Below are positions 8,123 through 16,977 of a DNA stretch of 64,000 nt, piece by piece (the stretch's first letter is position 1; the number at the start of each line of letters is the position of its first letter). The notes beneath the pieces were generated by a model. The model saw only the letters and a program-made list of their open reading frames with translations, made no database searches and had not been told where the DNA came from. This DNA is from Candidatus Acetatifactor stercoripullorum (GTDB taxonomy: Bacteria; Bacillota; Clostridia; Lachnospirales; Lachnospiraceae). A program made the position numbers and the translations under genes. The stretch spans positions 1-64,000 of the forward strand of contig DXGH01000057.1 of NCBI GenBank assembly GCA_019114005.1, read 5' to 3'.

Positions 8123-9376
8123 TTATTTGCTGCTTTTTTGCTTTTTGCTTGCAGGTATCACAAAGAAGCTGATAAACAGAGCCACAATATAGAGTACAAA
8201 GGTAAAGTATAAAACGTTCTGATAGCCAACGGGATTTACCAGGTTGCCCTGGGCGTCCTCTGCGAAGCTTCCCGTGTGGTTTACGATGTAGGTGGCGATC
8301 TGATTGCCTGTAAGTCCTGCGAAAGCCCAGGCGGATAAGCAGAGCCCGTGTATGCGGCTGATGGATTTCATGCCGAAGTGATCCGACAAAAGCGCGGGCA
8401 CATTGCTGAAGCCGCCGCCGTAGCCTGCATTAATGACAAACAGAAGAGGAATCACTAAAAAGGCGTAGCCGTTGACAATGCCGTTTGTGAGGATGGTAAG
8501 ACCCGTAAAAAGGATGGAAAGCACAAAAATCAATTTATATACGGTGTTTCTGTCCTTCATATGGTCTGCCCAGGCAGAAAAGCCCAGGCGTCCGCCTGCA
8601 TTGAAAATTGCGGTGATAGAGCTGATCAGCCCGGCAATTCCCACAAGACCGATGGCCTTTACGATGCTTTTTTCCTGGGAGATCAGAGCCAGCCCGCAGG
8701 TGATATTAATGTAAAACATGAGCCAGATGCCGATAAAGGTTTTGTTTTTCAGGATGCTCAGCACACTTTCTCCCGACTTTTCATGAGGCTCCACCCATCC
8801 TTCCGGCTTTGCCAGCAGGAGATGACCGATAAACATCAATACAAAGTAGAATACTGCCAGAATGTAGAACATGCTTACAATTCCAAAACGGTTCTGGAGA
8901 AATTCCATGAGCGGACTTGCAATTACCTTGGCCAGACCGAAGCTTGCAATGGCAAGACCTGTGGCCAGCCCCTTTTGTTCGCTGAACCACAGCATAAGGG
9001 TTTTGACCGGGGACAAGTATCCGGTGCCGAGACCGATTCCCATAATGACGCCATAGCACAAAAAGATGCCTGCCAGGGATTTTTGCTGTATAAAAAAGCC
9101 GGTGCCGGCCATGCCCACGGAAAAGCAGATTGCGGCAACCAAAGAGGATCTGTGGATGTCCTTTTCCACAAAAGGCCCTAAAAAGGCGGCAGACATTCCC
9201 AAAAAGAAAATTGCCAGGCTGAAAGCCCACTCCACGCTTCCCTTTGTGACGCTGCCGTCAAAATATTCCACAATCGTATCGCTGACCAGAGACCAGCAGT
9301 ACACTGTACCGATGCTGCAGTGAATCAGTAATGCCGGAATAGCGGCACGTACCCATTTGTTTTGCCATTTTTTCAT
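8123..9376 (-). CDS. OFA-family MFS transporter (oxalate/formate antiporter-like)
   Basis: Membrane transporter of 417 residues with about twelve hydrophobic helices. The start KKWQNKWVRAAIPALLIHC followed by GTVYCWS is typical of the OFA family, and the loop between helices 2 and 3 region and SPVKTLMLWFSEQKGLATGLA match the major-facilitator pattern. Family members exchange small carboxylates such as oxalate and formate, but many have unknown substrates, so the substrate is not assigned. It is a single gene read toward the phosphate kinase, and no metabolic partner gene is beside it. Confidence 0.85.
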   Translation of the reverse strand: MKKWQNKWVRAAIPALLIHCSIGTVYCWSLVSDTIVEYFDGSVTKGSVEWAFSLAIFFLGMSAAFLGPFVEKDIHRSSLVAAICFSVGMAGTGFFIQQKSLAGIFLCYGVIMGIGLGTGYLSPVKTLMLWFSEQKGLATGLAIASFGLAKVIASPLMEFLQNRFGIVSMFYILAVFYFVLMFIGHLLLAKPEGWVEPHEKSGESVLSILKNKTFIGIWLMFYINITCGLALISQEKSIVKAIGLVGIAGLISSITAIFNAGGRLGFSAWADHMKDRNTVYKLIFVLSILFTGLTILTNGIVNGYAFLVIPLLFVINAGYGGGFSNVPALLSDHFGMKSISRIHGLCLSAWAFAGLTGNQIATYIVNHTGSFAEDAQGNLVNPVGYQNVLYFTFVLYIVALFISFFVIPASKKQKSSK

Positions 9377-9507
9377 CTTTAGACCTCGATTCCAGTATTT
9401 TTTAGTTTATTTTGTATGAAATACTGCCTCTATATTACTCCCAAACTAGGTAAAATGCAACATTTTAAGAAAGAAATCCAAAGGGTTTTTGTTTGAACGC
9501 AAAATGC

Positions 9508-9536
9508 TTGAAAAAGGACGGCTGATGTGATATTCT
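9508..9536 (+). promoter_or_regulatory. Promoter for the small 9575 gene
   Basis: TTGAAA (9508-9513), 17-base spacer, TATTCT (9531-9536), about 38 bases before the start codon. Confidence 0.45.
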
Positions 9537-9574
9537 GAAAATAGAACAAATGTTTGTAAAGAGAGGGAAAACGG

Positions 9575-9799
9575 ATGGAAAACGAAGAAAAAATGGTGGA
9601 AGAGATTTTGAAGCACCTGGACAGCGAGCTTGAGAAGGGCGCTATGCGTATGAGCGTGACCATGGATGAACGTTCTTCGGTGGAAAAAACGGTGTCCCAT
9701 AAATGCTGTATCAGCTACGGGAGACCAGCAACGGAGACGGTTGGGCTCTTAGATATGTATACGGATATGAACGCGGGGGAGCCGGACCGGAGTCTGTGA
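9575..9799 (+). CDS. Small hypothetical protein
   Basis: Open frame of 74 codons starting MENEEKMVEEILKHLDSELE, with AAAGAGAGGGAAAA just before the ATG and a plausible promoter upstream. The first half is acidic and probably helical; the middle carries a KCC pair and the end is polar. No family is recognised and no signal peptide or membrane helix is seen. It precedes the SDR-family gene by about 50 bases and may be co-transcribed with it. Good translation signals make it a likely real gene, but this is not proven. Confidence 0.55.
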   Translation: MENEEKMVEEILKHLDSELEKGAMRMSVTMDERSSVEKTVSHKCCISYGRPATETVGLLDMYTDMNAGEPDRSL

Positions 9800-9851
9800 C
9801 CTGGGGGAGCGCAAAAATAAGAAGGCATAAGAGGCCGGAGAGGATGCACGG

Positions 9852-10760
9852 ATGAAGATACTGGTGATAGGAGGCAGCTATTTTTACGGAAGGGTATTTG
9901 TGATGGAATATGCAAAGGAACACGAGATCACTGTGGTGAACCGGGGAACCTACTCCATGAAGGATTTCGGGGCGGCGCAGGTTACCGGGGACAGAAGGCA
10001 GAAGGCGCTGTGGCAGGGGCTGTGTGGGGATTACGATGTGATCGTAGATTTCTGCGCATACGAAAAGGGTGATGTTGAGACGGTTCTGTATCATCTGCAG
10101 GGAAGGGTTACGCAGTATATTCTGATCAGCACGGTGGACGTTTACCAAAGAGGCGGGGACGGACCAAAAAGAGAGGACGCCCCCTTTGAAAAGCGCCATT
10201 TTCCGGGGGAAGCGGGACGTTATATTGCGGGTAAGACGGCCCTTGAGGAAGAGGTTCGCAGAGTTTGTGCCGAGAGAGGGGTAAAGTGTACTGTGCTGCG
10301 CCCGGCAATTTTGTATGGGCCCTATAATTATGCTCCCAGGGAAGCCTGGTTTATCCGTCTTGCGGTTGAGAAGAGAATGCTTCCCTGTATCACGGATGCC
10401 GCCGGACGCTTTCAGTTTGTTTATGTGAAGGACGCCGCCCAGGCCGTATCCAGATGTATGCTCAATGAAAGAAGCTACGGACAGGCCTACAATCTCTGTC
10501 AGGATGAGATTGTGGATTATCCCCGGTTTTTTGACGCTCTGAGAAAGGCTGCGGGGGAAGGGCTTGCGGAGATTCCCCTTACAGTTTCCCAGGCGCAGGA
10601 GAAGGGGATTCTTCTGCCTTTTCCCGTGACAGAGGAGGAGACGCAGCTTTACTCCAATGAAAAGAGCAAAGAGGAGCTGGGCATGAAATATCTGGATTTT
10701 CAGGAGGGAATGAACAGAACCTATCGGGCTTTTCGCGGAGTTTACGGACAGCGGAAGTAA
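9852..10760 (+). CDS. NAD-dependent epimerase/dehydratase family protein (extended SDR)
   Basis: Protein of 302 residues with an N-terminal Rossmann nucleotide-binding motif (LVIGGSYFYGR, residues 4-14), a strand ending in DVIVDFCAY, STVDVY, and the SDR catalytic pair in YIAGK near residue 118-122. LRPAILYGPYNYAPR follows, as in nucleotide-sugar epimerases. The substrate cannot be deduced, since no sugar-pathway partner lies next to it. The ATG follows GGAGAGGATGCACGG. It may share a transcript with the small gene upstream. Confidence 0.82.
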   Translation: MKILVIGGSYFYGRVFVMEYAKEHEITVVNRGTYSMKDFGAAQVTGDRRQKALWQGLCGDYDVIVDFCAYEKGDVETVLYHLQGRVTQYILISTVDVYQRGGDGPKREDAPFEKRHFPGEAGRYIAGKTALEEEVRRVCAERGVKCTVLRPAILYGPYNYAPREAWFIRLAVEKRMLPCITDAAGRFQFVYVKDAAQAVSRCMLNERSYGQAYNLCQDEIVDYPRFFDALRKAAGEGLAEIPLTVSQAQEKGILLPFPVTEEETQLYSNEKSKEELGMKYLDFQEGMNRTYRAFRGVYGQRK

Positions 10761-10850
10761 GGAAAAACAGATGTCAAGTTTTGAGGGAGAGCTGAATATA
10801 ATTTAGTAACGGAGGCTTGTTATCTTATCAAAAAGACATGGGAGGATTCA

Positions 10851-11228
10851 ATGGAAAGAGGTTCGACGGAAAAAAAGGCACCCGTTATCTTCCTGCTTAA
10901 ATGCCTGCTTTTTTCTTACATAGTAACAGCGGCGCTCCTGCTTCTGCTGGCTTTTCTGCTTTTTAAGCTGGGGCTTACGGAAAAGATTGTGTCAATCGCC
11001 ATTATTGCCATTTATGTGGCCGCTACCTTTCTGGCTGGTTTTTTAACGGGAAAAAGGATGGGAAGCAGGAGATTTTTATGGGGGCTGCTTATGGGAGGCG
11101 TCTACTTTCTTGTGCTGGTGGCGATATCTCTTGCGGTAAACCATTCTGTCAAAGAACTTACAGATTCTTTTCTCACAACGATGGTTTTGTGCGCGGGCGG
11201 CGGCATGCTGGGAGGCATGCTCAGTTAA
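10851..11228 (+). CDS. TIGR04086-like membrane protein next to the SCIFF genes
   Basis: Small integral membrane protein of 125 residues with four hydrophobic helices separated by short charged loops (TGKRMGSRRF between helices 2 and 3). Its length, topology and position just before a SCIFF peptide gene match the TIGR04086 family, which is repeatedly found beside scfA in Clostridia. Its function is not known; a role linked to the modified peptide is inference from neighbourhood. The ATG is preceded by GGGAGGATTCA. Confidence 0.72.
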   Translation: MERGSTEKKAPVIFLLKCLLFSYIVTAALLLLLAFLLFKLGLTEKIVSIAIIAIYVAATFLAGFLTGKRMGSRRFLWGLLMGGVYFLVLVAISLAVNHSVKELTDSFLTTMVLCAGGGMLGGMLS

Positions 11229-11268
11229 GGGAATTGTACTGCTGTTGTATTATTTTGTAAAAAACCCT

Positions 11269-11296
11269 TTTACAAATCGAAGATTTATGATATACT
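11269..11296 (+). promoter_or_regulatory. Promoter before the SCIFF peptide gene
   Basis: TTTACA (11269-11274), 16-base spacer, TATACT (11291-11296), about 60 bases before the peptide ATG. Confidence 0.55.
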
Positions 11297-11356
11297 ACTA
11301 AAAGTTTATGAGTGCATTGACTTTAAAAGCAAAAGCATAAGGAGGCTGTTTTAAAA

Positions 11357-11500
11357 ATGAAGCATATTAAAACCTTGACCACGAGAGATATGAAGGAATC
11401 CATGAAAAAAGGCGGATGCGGCGAGTGCCAGACTTCCTGCCAGTCAGCCTGCAAGACTTCCTGTACCGTAGGCAATCAGAGCTGTGAAAAGCTGAAATAA
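11357..11500 (+). CDS. scfA: Six-cysteine peptide SCIFF (thioether-modified RiPP precursor)
   Basis: A 47-residue peptide, MKHIKTLTTRDMKESMKKGG followed by a core with six cysteines (CGECQTSCQSACKTSC then CEK near the end). The six cysteines in the C-terminal half and the KHIKTL leader are the hallmarks of SCIFF, nearly universal in Clostridia. The maturase installs thioether bonds from Cys to a neighbouring residue. The ATG at 11357 has AAGGAGGCTG upstream at 11339-11348. The maturase follows after a terminator and a MITE copy. The biological role of the mature peptide is not established. Confidence 0.93.
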   Translation: MKHIKTLTTRDMKESMKKGGCGECQTSCQSACKTSCTVGNQSCEKLK

Positions 11501-11529
11501 CAGACAGGATGCCAAAAAAAGAGACTACG

Positions 11530-11597
11530 AGACTAACGTAAGCAGCGATTTTGGTCGCTGCTTATTTACTGAGTCTTGTATTTTTATTTTTGTGAAG
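11530..11597 (+). terminator. Terminator after the SCIFF peptide gene
   Basis: TAAGCAGCGA (11539-11548) pairs with TCGCTGCTTA (11555-11564), with outer pairing of AGACTAA and TTACTGAGTCT-type sequence, followed by TTGTATTTTTATTTTT. It should let a short abundant peptide mRNA be made apart from the maturase. Confidence 0.8.
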
Positions 11598-11609
11598 ATA
11601 TCGGACATT

Positions 11610-11751
11610 TAGGTAATTGCGAAACTCGCTCTCTGGTATCAGAAGCTGGGCGTAATAACCAAAATAAGGGTGACTAGCCACTGCTTCGGAACCCGTTTTT
11701 GGTTATTATGACCAGATTTGTGACTTTGTCAGTGAGTTTCGCAAACGCCTA
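11610..11751 (-). mobile_element. MITE-like long-hairpin repeat, copy 2 (inverted orientation)
   Basis: Same element as at 5848 but in the opposite orientation. The flanks are a perfect 10-base direct repeat, ATCGGACATT at 11600-11609 and 11752-11761, which is strong evidence of insertion with target duplication. It separates the SCIFF terminator from the maturase ribosome binding site. Confidence 0.9.
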
Positions 11752-11781
11752 ATCGGACATTGATAGAAAGGAATAAAATCT

Positions 11782-13191
11782 GTGATACACCAATACAAAA
11801 GCAATGGGTACAATATTGTCATGGACGTAAACAGCGGTTCTGTCCATGTGGTGGATGATATCGTGTATGATATGATTTCACTGGTTGAGCCCCTTGTGAC
11901 GGAAGGCATCAAGGATGCGGATACCATTAAGGCCGCTGTTTTGAATCTTGCAAATATTCCCTATCCGGCAGAGGAGATTACCGAAGCGGTGGACGAGGTT
12001 CTCGCGCTGGAGAAGGCGGGACAGCTCTTTGCTCCCGATATTTATGAAAATTATGTGTTTGATTTTAAAAACAGACAGACTGTGGTGAAAGCCCTGTGCC
12101 TGCATATCGCCCATGACTGTAACCTTGCCTGCAGATATTGTTTTGCAGAGGAGGGAGAATATCATGGAAGAAGGGCGCTGATGAGCTTTGAAGTTGGGAA
12201 AAAAGCGCTGGACTTTCTGGTGGAAAATTCCGGAAACAGGGTGAACCTGGAGGTGGATTTTTTTGGCGGGGAGCCTCTTATGAACTGGCAGGTGGTAAAA
12301 GACCTGGTTGCATATGGGAGAAGCCTGGAAAAGCCCCATAATAAGAAATTCCGGTTTACGCTGACTACAAACGGCGTTCTTTTGAATGATGAAATTCTTG
12401 AGTTTCTTAATCAGGAGATGGCGAATGTTGTGCTCAGCATTGACGGACGGAAGGAAGTGCATGACGCTATGCGTCCTTTCAGAGGGGGACAGGGAAGCTA
12501 TGATCTGATTGTCCCCAAGTTTCAGCGTGTGGCCGAAAGCAGAGGACAGATGAACTATTATGTGCGTGGAACCTTTACCCGCAATAACCTGGATTTTTCC
12601 AAAGATGTGCTTCATCTGGCAGATCTGGGATTTCAGCAGATATCTGTGGAGCCGGTGGTGGCAGAGCCCTCAAAGCCCTATGCCATCAGACAGGAGGACA
12701 TCCCTGTGCTGAAGGAAGAGTATGATAAGCTGGCTGTGGAAATGCTGAAGCGGGAGAAGGAGGGCAGAGGCTTTCATTTCTTCCACTTTATGATCGATCT
12801 GGAAGGAGGCCCCTGTGTGGCAAAGCGCCTTTCGGGCTGCGGTTCAGGGACGGAATATCTGGCTGTGACGCCATGGGGAGACTTTTATCCTTGCCATCAG
12901 TTTGTGGGGAATGAGAAATTTCTCATGGGAAATGTGGATGAGGGAATCCTCAGAGAGGATATCCGGGACGAATTCAAATGCTGCAATGTATATGCCAAGG
13001 AAAAATGCAGGAAGTGTTTTGCAAAATTTTACTGCAGCGGCGGCTGTGCGGCTAACTCCTACAACTTTCACGGCAATATCAACGACGCTTATGACATTGG
13101 ATGTGAGCTGCAGCGGAAGCGTATTGAGTGTGCCATTATGATGAAGGCGGCCCAGAGTGAAGAGAGCGCCGGACAGGAGGCGTCAGAATGA
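11782..13191 (+). CDS. scfB: Radical SAM maturase of the SCIFF peptide
   Basis: Enzyme of 469 residues. The N-terminal ~95 residues resemble a peptide-recognition (PqqD-like) domain. The radical SAM cluster motif CNLACRYC provides Cys113, 117 and 120, followed by FFGGEPLMNW. The C-terminal SPASM-type region is rich in cysteines (CGSGTEYLAVTPWGDFYPC, then CCNVYAKEKCRKCFAKFYC and GGCAANSYNF) for two auxiliary iron-sulfur clusters. It forms thioether cross-links in SCIFF. The start is a GTG with GAAAGGAAT upstream. Its stop overlaps the start of secDF by 4 bases, a conserved linkage. Confidence 0.93.
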   Translation: MIHQYKSNGYNIVMDVNSGSVHVVDDIVYDMISLVEPLVTEGIKDADTIKAAVLNLANIPYPAEEITEAVDEVLALEKAGQLFAPDIYENYVFDFKNRQTVVKALCLHIAHDCNLACRYCFAEEGEYHGRRALMSFEVGKKALDFLVENSGNRVNLEVDFFGGEPLMNWQVVKDLVAYGRSLEKPHNKKFRFTLTTNGVLLNDEILEFLNQEMANVVLSIDGRKEVHDAMRPFRGGQGSYDLIVPKFQRVAESRGQMNYYVRGTFTRNNLDFSKDVLHLADLGFQQISVEPVVAEPSKPYAIRQEDIPVLKEEYDKLAVEMLKREKEGRGFHFFHFMIDLEGGPCVAKRLSGCGSGTEYLAVTPWGDFYPCHQFVGNEKFLMGNVDEGILREDIRDEFKCCNVYAKEKCRKCFAKFYCSGGCAANSYNFHGNINDAYDIGCELQRKRIECAIMMKAAQSEESAGQEASE

Positions 13192-15449
13192 AGAAGAGTA
13201 AAGGGATTGTGATACTTCTTTGTGTACTTCTGCTTCTTGCAGGAATCACCTATGTGGATGTAAACGGCATAGACCCGGCGGGCACGGCAAGCGCTTCTGA
13301 TATCAAGCTGGGTCTTGACCTGGCAGGCGGGGTGAGCATCACCTATCAGGTGGTGGGAGAAGAGGAGCCGGACAGCACAGATATGGCGGATACCATATCG
13401 AAGCTGCAGAAGCGTGTTGAAAATTACAGCACGGAGGCTATTGTCTACCAGGAGGGAAGCGATAGAATCAGCATTGAAATTCCCGGCGTCAGCGATGCCA
13501 ACGCAATTTTAGAGGAGCTGGGGAAGCCGGGGTCTCTGTATTTCATTGCGGAAACTGACGAAGAGGGCAATGCCAACTATTCTCTGCAGGCGGTGACGGA
13601 TGAGAATGGAGACATGGCTTATGAGTATGTGCTGAACAAGACCCTTGAGGAGCTGGAGGCGGAAGGCTCTATTGTGCTGGTGGGCACCGACGTGCAGGAT
13701 GCCAGAGCGGGCGCTGCCACAGATTCCATGGGAAACACCACCTATGTGGTGAACCTGACCATGACCCAGGAGGGAACCCAGAAATTTGAGGACGCCACGA
13801 GAAACGCTTACAACAAGGGGGAAACCCTTGGCATTTATTACGATGGAAGCTTTGTGAGCGTTCCTGCGGTAAACGGTGTATTCACCGATGGAAATGCCCA
13901 GATTTCCCCCATGGAGTCTTATGAGGAGGCGGAGAATCTGGCGTCCACCATACGAATCGGCGGCTTAAAGCTTGAGCTGGAGGAGCTGCATTCCAAGGTG
14001 GTGGGGGCCCAGCTTGGCGTAGAGGCCATTGAAACCAGTCTGAAGGCGGGGGCCATCGGATTGCTGATTGTGATGGTCTTTATGATTGTTCTGTACTTTA
14101 TCCCGGGTGTGGCCTCTGCCATTGGACTGGGAATGTACGTGGCCCTGATTGTGCTTTTACTTAACGGCTTTGACATGACGCTGACGCTGTCCGGTGTTGC
14201 GGGAATTATTCTTTCCATCGGTATGGCGGTGGACGCCAATGTGATTGTGTTTGCCCGTATCCGCGAGGAGCTTGCCACAGGCAAGACGGTGCGCAGCGCG
14301 TTAAAAATCGGTTTTGATAAAGCCTTGTCAGCCATTGTGGACGGCAATATCACCACGCTGATTGCGGCGGGAATTCTGCTGATTTTGGGACCGGGCACTA
14401 TCCGGGGCTTTGCCCAGACCCTTGCCCTTGGAATCGTTTTATCCATGTTTACAGCCCTTGTGGTGACCAGATATGTGCTGCAGGCTCTGTATGCCATTGG
14501 ATTTAAGAGTGAAAAATGGTATGGAGTGTCCAGGGAGAAGAAGCCTATTGACTTTTTGTCCAAGAAGGGTATTTTCTTTGGGGCTTCCCTGGCTGTGATT
14601 GCGGCGGGCCTCATCGTTATGGGCGTATATAAGGTAAACACGGGAGATGCCCTAAATTACAGCATGGAATTTCAGGGAGGCACTGCCACTACCGTTACCT
14701 TTCAGGAGAGCATGACGCTGGAGGAGGTAAATGATCAGGTGGTTCCTCTGATTGAGGAGGTTACGGGCAGCACCGTTCAGATTCAGACGGTGCAGGATTC
14801 CAACGAGGTGATTTTTAAGACCAACTCTCTGGACACCTCTCAGAGGGAGGCGTTAAATGAGATGTTCAGGGAGCAATTCCAGGTGGACGAGAATCAAATC
14901 ACCTCTGAAACCATCAGCTCCACCATCAGCAGTGAGATGAAAACAGATACCCTGCTGGCAGTGGCTCTTGCCATTGTGTGTATGCTGATTTATATCCGTA
15001 TCCGGTTCAGCGATATCCGGTTCGGTATCAGCTCTGTAGCGGCGCTGCTTCATGATGTGCTGGTAATGCTGGCGTTTTATGCGGTGGTGAGAATGCCGGT
15101 GGGAAATACCTTTATTGCCTGCATTCTGACCATAGTGGGGTATTCTATCAACGCTACGATTGTTATCTTTGACCGGGTAAGGGAAAATATGGCGGTGATG
15201 ACGAAGAAAGAGGATTTGAAGGAAGTGGTAAACAAAAGCATTACACAGACTCTTTCCAGAAGTATTTTTACTTCCCTGACCACTTATATCATGGTAGGTG
15301 TGCTGTATGTGCTTGGTGTGACCAGTATCCGGGAGTTTGCCCTGCCTCTTATGGTGGGCATTGTGAGCGGAGCCTATTCCTCTGTATGTATTGCGGGAGC
15401 TCTGTGGTATGTGCTTCGCACAAAGTTTCCGCCCAAGGAGAAAAAGTAG
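13188..15449 (+). CDS. secDF: Protein translocase SecDF, fused
   Basis: Single 753-residue protein that joins SecD and SecF. The SecD half opens with a helix at about 7-24, then DLAGGVSITYQV, a large extracytoplasmic domain, and membrane helices with GMAVDANVIVFARIREEL. The SecF half (from about residue 455) has its own extracytoplasmic loop with NYSMEFQGGTA and the helix motif GYSINATIVIFDRVREN. It uses the ion gradient to pull secreted proteins through SecYEG. Its position after scfAB is typical of Clostridia; whether it exports SCIFF is unknown. Confidence 0.94.
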   Translation: MKKSKGIVILLCVLLLLAGITYVDVNGIDPAGTASASDIKLGLDLAGGVSITYQVVGEEEPDSTDMADTISKLQKRVENYSTEAIVYQEGSDRISIEIPGVSDANAILEELGKPGSLYFIAETDEEGNANYSLQAVTDENGDMAYEYVLNKTLEELEAEGSIVLVGTDVQDARAGAATDSMGNTTYVVNLTMTQEGTQKFEDATRNAYNKGETLGIYYDGSFVSVPAVNGVFTDGNAQISPMESYEEAENLASTIRIGGLKLELEELHSKVVGAQLGVEAIETSLKAGAIGLLIVMVFMIVLYFIPGVASAIGLGMYVALIVLLLNGFDMTLTLSGVAGIILSIGMAVDANVIVFARIREELATGKTVRSALKIGFDKALSAIVDGNITTLIAAGILLILGPGTIRGFAQTLALGIVLSMFTALVVTRYVLQALYAIGFKSEKWYGVSREKKPIDFLSKKGIFFGASLAVIAAGLIVMGVYKVNTGDALNYSMEFQGGTATTVTFQESMTLEEVNDQVVPLIEEVTGSTVQIQTVQDSNEVIFKTNSLDTSQREALNEMFREQFQVDENQITSETISSTISSEMKTDTLLAVALAIVCMLIYIRIRFSDIRFGISSVAALLHDVLVMLAFYAVVRMPVGNTFIACILTIVGYSINATIVIFDRVRENMAVMTKKEDLKEVVNKSITQTLSRSIFTSLTTYIMVGVLYVLGVTSIREFALPLMVGIVSGAYSSVCIAGALWYVLRTKFPPKEKK

Positions 15450-15459
15450 GGAGTAGATG

Positions 15460-15597
15460 ATTTTGTATGCTGCATATTTCAACACAGACGCGCTTTTGCT
15501 CCGAACTGACCGCAGCGGTACATAGGGCCGCAAAGGACGCAGCCCAAGTATCGGCGGTCAGTAAGGGTCTGCTTATGAAATACGCAGCGCGCAAAAT
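15460..15597. repeat. Nested palindromic intergenic element
   Basis: Between convergent genes. A 22-base arm (15460-15481, ATTTTGTATGCTGCATATTTCA) pairs with 15576-15597, all three differences being transitions compatible with G-U pairs. Inside it a perfect 9-base arm ACTGACCGC (15505-15513) pairs with GCGGTCAGT (15554-15562). No open frame and no obvious target duplication. It may be a second class of mobile or structured repeat, or a bidirectional terminator; only one copy is visible here. Confidence 0.6.
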
Positions 15598-15621
15598 CCA
15601 GCATCACAATAGAAAAGCTGT

Positions 15622-16977
15622 TTAAGTGGAGAATAGCCCCTGCAGCCTGTGGATGGAGGTCTGGAAGGACTGGAAGGCCCCATAGGCCTGCTGGAAGGCC
15701 GAAAGAGCTGCCTCCCGGTCGCCCTTGTCGTTGGCATACCAGGAATCACAGGCAAATTTGTGAAGCCTTTCGTGATCTGCGGCAGTCTGCTTAAATTCTG
15801 CGGAATTGCAGATGCGGGGGTCTGTCTGGCTCTCCAGCCAAAGTCCCAGCTTGCAGCCCTTGGGATTGTTCAGCTGGGTGATCTTAAGCTGCTCGAAGCC
15901 TGCCAGATTGTTGTATACCCGCCAGGTAAAGATCAGGTGGTCTATCTCGAAAATAGTCAGCCAGTCCAGGGTGGAGAGCCGGGAATTGTGCCTTGCCATG
16001 TCGCTTCTTACCTTGTCCACCTCTCTGCTGATCTGGTAGAGGTGGGAGCCTGTTCCCATACATTCCTGGGATAAGGTGTCATAGCTGTCTGCAATGGTTT
16101 CAATAGAGGCTACAAAGTTTTGGGTCAGTGCGGACTGATGGTTTGCTTCCCCGTAAATATTTTCCAGCTCCCGGATGATGGAATTCATCCGTTCGTTCAT
16201 CACATTCATTTCATCCACCGACTGGTGGACGCTCTGATTGCCCTGCTTGAGCCGGTTTGCAGTATGATTGACGGATTCCACCAGATTTTCCATGCCGGAG
16301 CGAATCTGCTCCACATAGGTTACCACGTCTTTGGTGGATTCTGCGGTATTGGCGGAAAGCTCCTTGATCTGATTGGCCACCACCGCAAAGCCTCTGCCGG
16401 CTTCTCCTGCCCTTGCCGCTTCTATGGAGGCATTCAGTGCAAGAAGTCCGCTCTTGTCTGCAATCTTTTTTACCATGTCAATAATTTCATTGATCTTAAC
16501 AGTCTTTTCCTGAAAATCCATCATTTGTTCATTGATTTTTTGAATTTCTTCGGAGGACGCATCCACGATCTGAATGCTTTGGGTCATGGAAGCAACACTC
16601 TCGGCGGAGGCGTCCATCACCTGATGGGAATTTTCCTGTATGGTCTGCATGGCAGTCACAATGTGTTCAATGGATTCTCCCAGATCCTTGCTTGCGTCCC
16701 GGATATTTGAGATGGCGGAGGTCTGAGAGTCGAGCTGCTCCAGCATTTCCTTTACGCAGGAGCTGTCTCCGATTTTAGACATGGATTTATTGAGCCGCAT
16801 CACAAAGGTATTGTTTGAACAGAAAAAGGCTTCCAGCACTTGATTGTAGCGTCTGGGCAGCTGTGGGTCATGGAAAAGTGACTCGTCAAGGGAAGAAAAG
16901 TCTCCGTTCAGGGCCTGCTCCATGCACTGCATAAGAAGCTGGAGGTCCTGTTTTGCAAAATCTTTTTTTATTTTCAT
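15622..16977 (-). CDS. Soluble methyl-accepting chemotaxis protein with CZB domain
   Basis: Protein of 451 residues without a signal peptide or membrane helix. The central part is the chemoreceptor signalling domain, with the hairpin-tip sequence [20 protein letters not shown], which contacts CheA and CheW. The C-terminal ~120 residues form a chemoreceptor zinc-binding (CZB) domain with [19 protein letters not shown] and a late DHERLH, giving the usual His-Cys-His-His ligands. The N-terminal ~80 residues are of no recognised family. Predicted cytoplasmic receptor that senses zinc or a related redox signal. The ATG has AGGAGGTAACACC before it. Confidence 0.88.
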   Translation of the reverse strand: MKIKKDFAKQDLQLLMQCMEQALNGDFSSLDESLFHDPQLPRRYNQVLEAFFCSNNTFVMRLNKSMSKIGDSSCVKEMLEQLDSQTSAISNIRDASKDLGESIEHIVTAMQTIQENSHQVMDASAESVASMTQSIQIVDASSEEIQKINEQMMDFQEKTVKINEIIDMVKKIADKSGLLALNASIEAARAGEAGRGFAVVANQIKELSANTAESTKDVVTYVEQIRSGMENLVESVNHTANRLKQGNQSVHQSVDEMNVMNERMNSIIRELENIYGEANHQSALTQNFVASIETIADSYDTLSQECMGTGSHLYQISREVDKVRSDMARHNSRLSTLDWLTIFEIDHLIFTWRVYNNLAGFEQLKITQLNNPKGCKLGLWLESQTDPRICNSAEFKQTAADHERLHKFACDSWYANDKGDREAALSAFQQAYGAFQSFQTSIHRLQGLFST

